Below, piece after piece: positions 21,214 through 25,265 of a DNA stretch of 25,265 nucleotides. Location: NCBI GenBank assembly GCA_946479805.1, contig CAMLHP010000017.1, forward strand, positions 1 to 25,265. The letters run 5' to 3'. The notes under the pieces were generated by a model. The model worked only from the letters and a program-made list of their open reading frames with translations, did no database searches and was not told where the DNA came from. A program made the position numbers and the translations under genes. Positions within the stretch are counted from its first letter, which is position 1, and every line of letters begins with the position of its first letter. This DNA comes from an uncultured Gemmatimonadota bacterium (GTDB lineage Bacteria; Gemmatimonadota; Gemmatimonadetes; Gemmatimonadales; GWC2-71-9).

Positions 21214-22158
21214 TCAGCCCGCTGCCATTTCGCGGGCGCGGGTCTCCCATTCAAATATTTCCTGGGCCGAAGCGCGGAGTGCCTCGCGGATCCCGCGTGC
21301 GCTCACCATCGGCTCTGCCATTCTCCATCCCAGGTAATAGCCACCCCGTTCGGGCACGACCCGACCCTGCACCAGACGGGCGGCGGGGCTCATCCCGCCC
21401 GTCAGGTACCGCAGGCGGAGGCCCAGCCCGGCGAGGTCGAGTTCGTGCTCGGTGGTGCGGCGGAGGAATGACTCCATTTCGCGGAGCCGCTGATACTGCC
21501 GGCGCGGGTAGCCGAAGTAGTCGGCTTCGCGGCAGCCGGGCACGACGGCCTGCGATGCGTGCACGGCGAGACCCTCGTTGACCATCAGCTCTCGCAGCGT
21601 CGCCCGGCTTCCGGTGAGCCAGAAGTCGTAGTAGCCGGCGTTCGCGGCAACCAGGCGGCGCATCTCGCTCCGGCTGTCAGGAGAAGTGTAGCGAACAGCG
21701 TGCGCCAGCTCGTGCGCCACCCAGAGGGGGATCCTCTCGGGCGACAGCCCCATTCCGTAGCTCTGGGCGTTGGGCCGGCCGGTGAAGTGCTCGATGCAGA
21801 TGAAGGCGGCGCCGCGGCCATTCAGCACCAGCTCGCCGGCATTTGCGGCGCCCATTCCCACCATCAGGTACACGTCGGTAGGCTGGCTGATGCCCAGCAC
21901 GTCGGCGGCACGTGCGACGGTTTCCTCGACCATCTGCGCCAGGTCGAAGCCGGCGACCACGGCGCGGATGTCGGAGCGGTCCGCGGACAGCGCCGCGCGG
22001 ACTACCTCATCCGCCTGGGGTGAATCAGGATCGAGGACGTAGTTGCGCCAGTACGCGTCGAGGACTGCGCGATGCTGCTCGCGATAGCGTTCGTAAGCCC
22101 GCTCAGGATCGGGGGCGCTGGTGACTGAAAGAAATTCGGGAACCAGGTTGATGAGCAC
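21214..22158 (-). CDS. putative zinc metalloprotease (DUF2268-like)
   Basis: A 314-residue protein without signal peptide or membrane segment. Residues 147-153 read VAHELAH, an HExxH zinc motif (His149, Glu150, His153). A further conserved element NEGLAVHASQ, with Glu195 as a likely third ligand, follows about 42 residues later, the gluzincin pattern seen in DUF2268 'predicted Zn-dependent protease' proteins. The start is GTG 22158 with no strong ribosome site. It is the last gene of a minus-strand run (CBS, ddl, rhomboid, this gene), 48 nt after the rhomboid gene, and ends at the shared terminator with mnmE. Its substrate is unknown. Confidence 0.75.
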   Translation of the reverse strand: MLINLVPEFLSVTSAPDPERAYERYREQHRAVLDAYWRNYVLDPDSPQADEVVRAALSADRSDIRAVVAGFDLAQMVEETVARAADVLGISQPTDVYLMVGMGAANAGELVLNGRGAAFICIEHFTGRPNAQSYGMGLSPERIPLWVAHELAHAVRYTSPDSRSEMRRLVAANAGYYDFWLTGSRATLRELMVNEGLAVHASQAVVPGCREADYFGYPRRQYQRLREMESFLRRTTEHELDLAGLGLRLRYLTGGMSPAARLVQGRVVPERGGYYLGWRMAEPMVSARGIREALRASAQEIFEWETRAREMAAG

Positions 22159-22206
22159 GCGACATGATAGGGAGCGCGTGCGAAACGGGCAAGAGTAGCG
22201 TGTGTG

Positions 22207-23046
22207 CTACGACTTGTTCCTGCGGGCAAACTCGTCAAGGAACTTGCGCTCGGTGGGCGTGAGGCTCGCCATCCCGCTGGCGCTGATCTTGTCGAGCAGC
22301 CGATCCATCTCAACGGAGGCCCCATCGCGGGAGCCCTGGCCGGCTGACTTGCGCGCCTCGGGAGCTGGCGACGGGCGCCGCCGCGCGGCGGGCTCCCTCG
22401 GAACCCGTGCGGTGCGCACCAGCCGCTCGGGAGGGCGGCGCTGGGACACGCGCGCCGGCGCGAATCCCTGGAACCGGAAGTACAGGAAGCCAGCGAGCGC
22501 ACCGCCGACATGCGCCAGATGGGCAATCCCGTCCTGCCGGGACACCAGCGCGAAGAACAGGTCCAGTGCCACCAGTGCGATGACGAGGGTCCTGGCCTTG
22601 ATGGGCACGGGAATCGGAAAGACGATCAGCTCGGCATCGGGCCACAAGAGGGCGAATGCCACCGCCAGGCCCAGTACCGCGCCCGACGCGCCGACGAAGG
22701 GCGTGATGGGCATTGCCAGGCTCAGGAGCCAGCAGAAGATGGCCGCCCCGATGCCGCAGTAGAAATAGAAGAGGAGGAAGTTGCGGGAGCCGAGCCGCTG
22801 TTCCACTGGTCCGCCGAAGACAAAGAGGCCGATGGAATTGAAGAGGAGGTGGAGCAGGCCCCCGTGCACGAACATGTACGTCACGAAGGCCCAGGGCCGG
22901 GAGAGCACGGCGCCCGGATCGAAGGCCAGCGCCGCACGGAGAGCGTCTGACGTGAACAGCGTCTCCAGGAGGAGCAGCACCACCGCATTGGCTGCGATGA
23001 GCCGGCCCACCCAGGGCGTCAGACGTGGCACAGGCAGATAGCTCAT
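22207..23046 (-). CDS. rhomboid-family intramembrane serine protease
   Basis: A 279-residue polytopic membrane protein, starting from ATG 23046 (AGGAG 10 nt upstream; an in-frame GTG start at 23085 is less likely). The rhomboid signature is complete: HLLFN (His66 and Asn70, oxyanion side), GASG with nucleophile Ser121, and HLAHVGG with catalytic His179, so it should be active. About six helices are followed by a basic cytosolic tail of about 80 residues that ends in RLLDKISASGMASLTPTE and so on, a small C-terminal element seen in many Bacteroidetes and Gemmatimonadota rhomboids (DUF6576-like). It cleaves membrane proteins within the bilayer; the substrate is unknown. It lies 45 nt downstream of ddl. 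Confidence 0.92.
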   Translation of the reverse strand: MSYLPVPRLTPWVGRLIAANAVVLLLLETLFTSDALRAALAFDPGAVLSRPWAFVTYMFVHGGLLHLLFNSIGLFVFGGPVEQRLGSRNFLLFYFYCGIGAAIFCWLLSLAMPITPFVGASGAVLGLAVAFALLWPDAELIVFPIPVPIKARTLVIALVALDLFFALVSRQDGIAHLAHVGGALAGFLYFRFQGFAPARVSQRRPPERLVRTARVPREPAARRRPSPAPEARKSAGQGSRDGASVEMDRLLDKISASGMASLTPTERKFLDEFARRNKS

Positions 23047-23091
23047 CCGGTGGTCACTCCTGGCCGGCACCCGCGCCGGCTGCAAATCCGG

Positions 23092-24093
23092 TCACGCGCG
23101 CTGCGCGATCCGGCAGATCTGTTCACAGAGCTCGGGAAAGGAAATCCCGACGGCCGCGGCGGACTGGGGCATCAAGCTGGTGGCCGTCATGCCGGGCAGG
23201 GTGTTCACCTCTAAACAGAAGAGCTTCCCGTCGGGTGTCAAGCGAAAATCCACCCGGCTGTAGCCCCCCAGCTTCAGGGCCTCATGGGCCAGGACGCCCA
23301 GCCTGCCGCACTCCCTCGCAACCTCCTCGGGGAGGTCGGCCGGGAAGATCTCCTCCGACATGCCCGGGGTGTACTTGCACTCATAGTCGAAAGTTTCGTG
23401 CCGAGGGATGATCTCGCCCACCGCGAGGGCCTTGCCCTCCAGGATGCCGACGGTGAGCTCCCGGCCCGGCACGAACTGCTCCACGATTACCTCGTCGTCG
23501 AACTGTCCTGCCAGCGCCACAGCGGCGTCGAACTGGTCCGGCTGCTTCACGATGGTCAGCCCCACGGTGGATCCCTGCTTCGAGGGCTTCACCACCACCG
23601 GCCAGCCGAACTCGCGCTCCACCCGGGCCACCGGCACCGGGGCCATGTACCAGCCCGCTGTAGGCACCCCGGCCTGGAGGAACAACCGCTTGGAAATGTC
23701 CTTGTCCATGGCCATTGCGCTGCCCAGGCGGCCACTCCCGGTGTAGGGCACATCCACCATTTCCAGCAGGGTCTGCAGGGTGCCGTCCTCACCGGTGCCG
23801 CCATGGAGCGCCAGGAAGAGGACGTCGGCTTCGCGCACCGCGCGCAGCTCACCCAGTCCCTTGAGCAGGAGCCCACGCTCCAGTGCGCGAAGCCTGTCGA
23901 TCGACGGTGGTTCGGCAGCAACCGCCCCGCCCATGAGCCGCGCTTCGTCCTCACGCGATACGTAACCAAGGGCGGTGTCGATCACCTCGACCTGGTGGTC
24001 GCGGGTGCGAAGTGCCGAGACGATCTGGTGCGCCGACGCGAGGGCGACATCGCGTTCGGAGGAAGTTCCTCCGGTCAGGACAGTTATGTGCAT
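23092..24093 (-). CDS. ddl: D-alanine--D-alanine ligase
   Basis: A 333-residue cytoplasmic ATP-grasp enzyme that makes the D-Ala-D-Ala dipeptide for peptidoglycan. It shows the N-terminal VLTGGTSSERDVALAS, LALHGGTGEDGTLQTLLE, YTGSGRLGSAMAMDK, WPVVVKPSKQGSTVG (ATP-binding lysine), EQFVPGRELTVGIL, the catalytic arginine region YSRVDFRL and the metal-binding CLEVNTLPGMT. The length is typical. ATG 24093 is chosen because it begins the conserved strand. The frame is open back to a GTG (24159) that overlaps the CBS stop as GTGA, but that extension would be encoded by the GGCGTGA word array and looks artefactual. No clear ribosome site precedes either start. Confidence 0.95.
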   Translation of the reverse strand: MHITVLTGGTSSERDVALASAHQIVSALRTRDHQVEVIDTALGYVSREDEARLMGGAVAAEPPSIDRLRALERGLLLKGLGELRAVREADVLFLALHGGTGEDGTLQTLLEMVDVPYTGSGRLGSAMAMDKDISKRLFLQAGVPTAGWYMAPVPVARVEREFGWPVVVKPSKQGSTVGLTIVKQPDQFDAAVALAGQFDDEVIVEQFVPGRELTVGILEGKALAVGEIIPRHETFDYECKYTPGMSEEIFPADLPEEVARECGRLGVLAHEALKLGGYSRVDFRLTPDGKLFCLEVNTLPGMTATSLMPQSAAAVGISFPELCEQICRIAQRA

Positions 24094-24110
24094 AGACGTT
24101 GGCGTGGGCC

Positions 24111-24164
24111 TGAGGCGTGGGGCGTGACGGGATCCCGCGCCCCACGCCTCACGCCTCACGCCCC
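24111..24164. repeat. heptamer word array with inverted partner between CBS and ddl
   Basis: Heptamers of the form GRGGCGT occur four times on the minus strand (24164-24138) and again in inverted orientation (24124-24104 region). A perfect 14-bp stem (24111-24124 with 24138-24151) is capped by CGGGATCCCG, itself a palindrome. The CBS stop codon (24156-24158) lies inside the array. Between two co-directional genes it may act as an attenuator or mRNA-end hairpin; no T-run follows. Confidence 0.88.
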
Positions 24165-25265
24165 AATAAGTCTCCTCAAAAGGTCATACCGGCTGACAAT
24201 TCCGATCACCTTGCCGTCGCGGGTCACCAATGCGGCCGGGCTCTCGCGGGTGAGTGCCGGTGCGAGGCGGTCCACCGGGAACGCTGCGTCCACTTCGGGA
24301 AATGGCGATTCCATCACCTCCCGCACCGGGCGATCCAGCATGGCGGGCTGGGCCAGTGCACGGGCCATGAGAGTGCCCTCGATGAGCCCACCCACGCAGG
24401 TGCCATCGTCCATCACCGGGATCTGGCTCACGCCCCAGGAGCCCATGAGGTTGAGCGCCTGGCGCACCGCTGCGGCCGGCGCCACGCTCACCAGCTCGGG
24501 AGCTCCGTCATCCCGCTCGGCGAGAAGCTGCTCCACCGTGATGGGAGCGCGATCGAGCATCTGGTTCTCTTCCATCCACTCATCATTGAACAGCTTCGAC
24601 AGGTAGCGCTCGCCGGTGTCGCACAGGATGGTGACTACACACGCTGAAGGATCATCCACTTCGCGGGCCACGTCGAGCGCGAGCTGGACGTTGAGCCCCG
24701 CGGAGCCGCCCACCAGGATGCCCTCCTCGCGCGCGATCCGCCGGGCCATGTTCATCGACGCCTTGTCCGGCAGCTGGCGCCACTCGTCGATGAAGTCGAA
24801 CCACACGGTGGTGGGAATCTTGTCGCCGCCGATGCCCTCCACCTTGTACGGGTGGCCCTCGCCCATCGTCTTCGTTGCGGCATAGCCGGTATAGAGCGAA
24901 CCCACGGGGTCTCCGGCGATTACCCGGATCTTCGGGTTCTTCTCCTTGAGGAACTTGCCGGCGCCGCTGATGGTGCCGCCGGTGCCGGCGCCAGCCACGA
25001 AGTGGGTGACCTTGCCCTCGGTCTGTTCCCAGATCTCGGGGCCGGTGGTGGCGTAGTGTGCTTCCGGGTTCACCTGGTTGTAGAACTGGTTGGCCAGCAC
25101 GGCGCCTGGAGTATCGTGGACTATGTGCTTGGCCTTCATGACATAGTTGTCGGGATGGTCCGCCGGCACCGCGGTCGGCGTCACGACCACTTCAGCGCCG
25201 TATGCCTTGAGCAGCCGCACCTTCTCCTGGGACATCTTGTCGGGCATGGTGAAGATGCAGCGGTA
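24156..25265 (-). CDS. cbs: cystathionine beta-synthase, C-terminal part (cut by window edge)
   Basis: PLP-dependent fold-II enzyme joining serine and homocysteine to cystathionine. The 370 residues in the window begin YRCIFTMPDKMS, in the middle of the catalytic domain; the PLP lysine lies beyond the edge. Visible are the phosphate loop GAGTGGTISG, GDPVGS, KVEGIGGDKIPTTV, GGSAGLN and CDTGERYLSKLF. A linker leads to a pair of CBS regulatory motifs (VAPAAAVRQALNLMGSWGVS and on, then the last 60 residues ending LRRLIGA). The CBS pair argues against a plain cysteine synthase and suggests allosteric control, as in other CBS enzymes. The stop codon sits inside a word array. It heads the minus-strand run that includes ddl. 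Confidence 0.93.
   Translation of the reverse strand, partial: YRCIFTMPDKMSQEKVRLLKAYGAEVVVTPTAVPADHPDNYVMKAKHIVHDTPGAVLANQFYNQVNPEAHYATTGPEIWEQTEGKVTHFVAGAGTGGTISGAGKFLKEKNPKIRVIAGDPVGSLYTGYAATKTMGEGHPYKVEGIGGDKIPTTVWFDFIDEWRQLPDKASMNMARRIAREEGILVGGSAGLNVQLALDVAREVDDPSACVVTILCDTGERYLSKLFNDEWMEENQMLDRAPITVEQLLAERDDGAPELVSVAPAAAVRQALNLMGSWGVSQIPVMDDGTCVGGLIEGTLMARALAQPAMLDRPVREVMESPFPEVDAAFPVDRLAPALTRESPAALVTRDGKVIGIVSRYDLLRRLIGA

Noticed and set aside
24094..24159. Upstream GTG start of ddl overlapping the CBS stop
   Set aside because: The added residues come from the GGCGTGA word array and precede the conserved first strand of the enzyme.
24111..24164. Classic REP element or factor-independent terminator
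   Set aside because: There is no T-run, and the same heptamer is absent from the other hairpins in the window, so neither label fits well.

Overview
The window looks like chromosomal DNA of a GC-rich, diderm (Gram-negative type) bacterium. Several proteins carry lipobox signal peptides, and YidC has the long periplasmic domain typical of diderms. The overall style fits Gemmatimonadota or a related soil lineage: a Ser/Thr kinase fused to a TolB-like and TPR region, a 6-bladed propeller lipoprotein, and an orphan MacB-type permease. That phylum is an inference; no 16S gene is present. The core of the window is the replication-origin neighbourhood. dnaA and dnaN lie on the minus strand, and rpmH-rnpA-yidD-yidC-mnmE diverge on the plus strand.

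Layout. 1-2.7 kb: an accessory block, visibly less GC-rich than the rest. It starts with a 9-bp tandem repeat at the window edge. It then encodes a propeller lipoprotein, a membrane-anchored thioredoxin-like protein with a CVAC motif, a secreted 84-residue peptide with eight cysteines in its mature part, and a second thioredoxin-like protein without the CxxC. 2.8-4.0 kb: a lone MacB/FtsX-type permease (-). 4.3-6.6 kb: an uncharacterised protein coupled to fumarylacetoacetase (tyrosine catabolism), apparently read from a leaderless promoter. 6.5-7.4 kb: an AraC-family regulator (-). 7.6-10.7 kb: a large kinase-TPR protein. 10.75-11.14 kb: RNase P RNA with a recognisable -10 box, a P1 closing helix and a terminator. 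11.2-14.3 kb: two related exported proteins, a monofunctional transglycosylase (mtgA) and a YtxH-like membrane protein. 14.3-17.1 kb: dnaN and dnaA, with a candidate oriC between them. 17.1-21.2 kb: the dnaA promoter overlapping a DnaA box, then rpmH-rnpA-yidD-yidC-mnmE. 21.2-25.3 kb (all -): a putative zinc protease, a rhomboid protease, D-Ala-D-Ala ligase and the C-terminal part of cystathionine beta-synthase, cut by the window edge.

How the genes work together. The centre is housekeeping: replication initiation (DnaA, beta clamp, oriC), tRNA 5' maturation (both RNase P subunits, about 6 kb apart), membrane insertion (YidC/YidD) and tRNA wobble modification (MnmE). Cell-wall functions (mtgA, ddl) lie on both sides. 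The left block may be a small export and redox system built around a disulfide-rich peptide; this is the best candidate for an undescribed system.

A second cross-cutting feature is a set of low-complexity 'word arrays'. These are 7-9-nt words repeated in tandem, often followed by the same word in inverted orientation, with a different word at most loci. They occur at the 3' ends of genes (kinase, ytxH, CBS), between dnaA and rpmH, and as in-frame segments inside yidC and mnmE. The two genic copies share one heptamer, GNGACTC.
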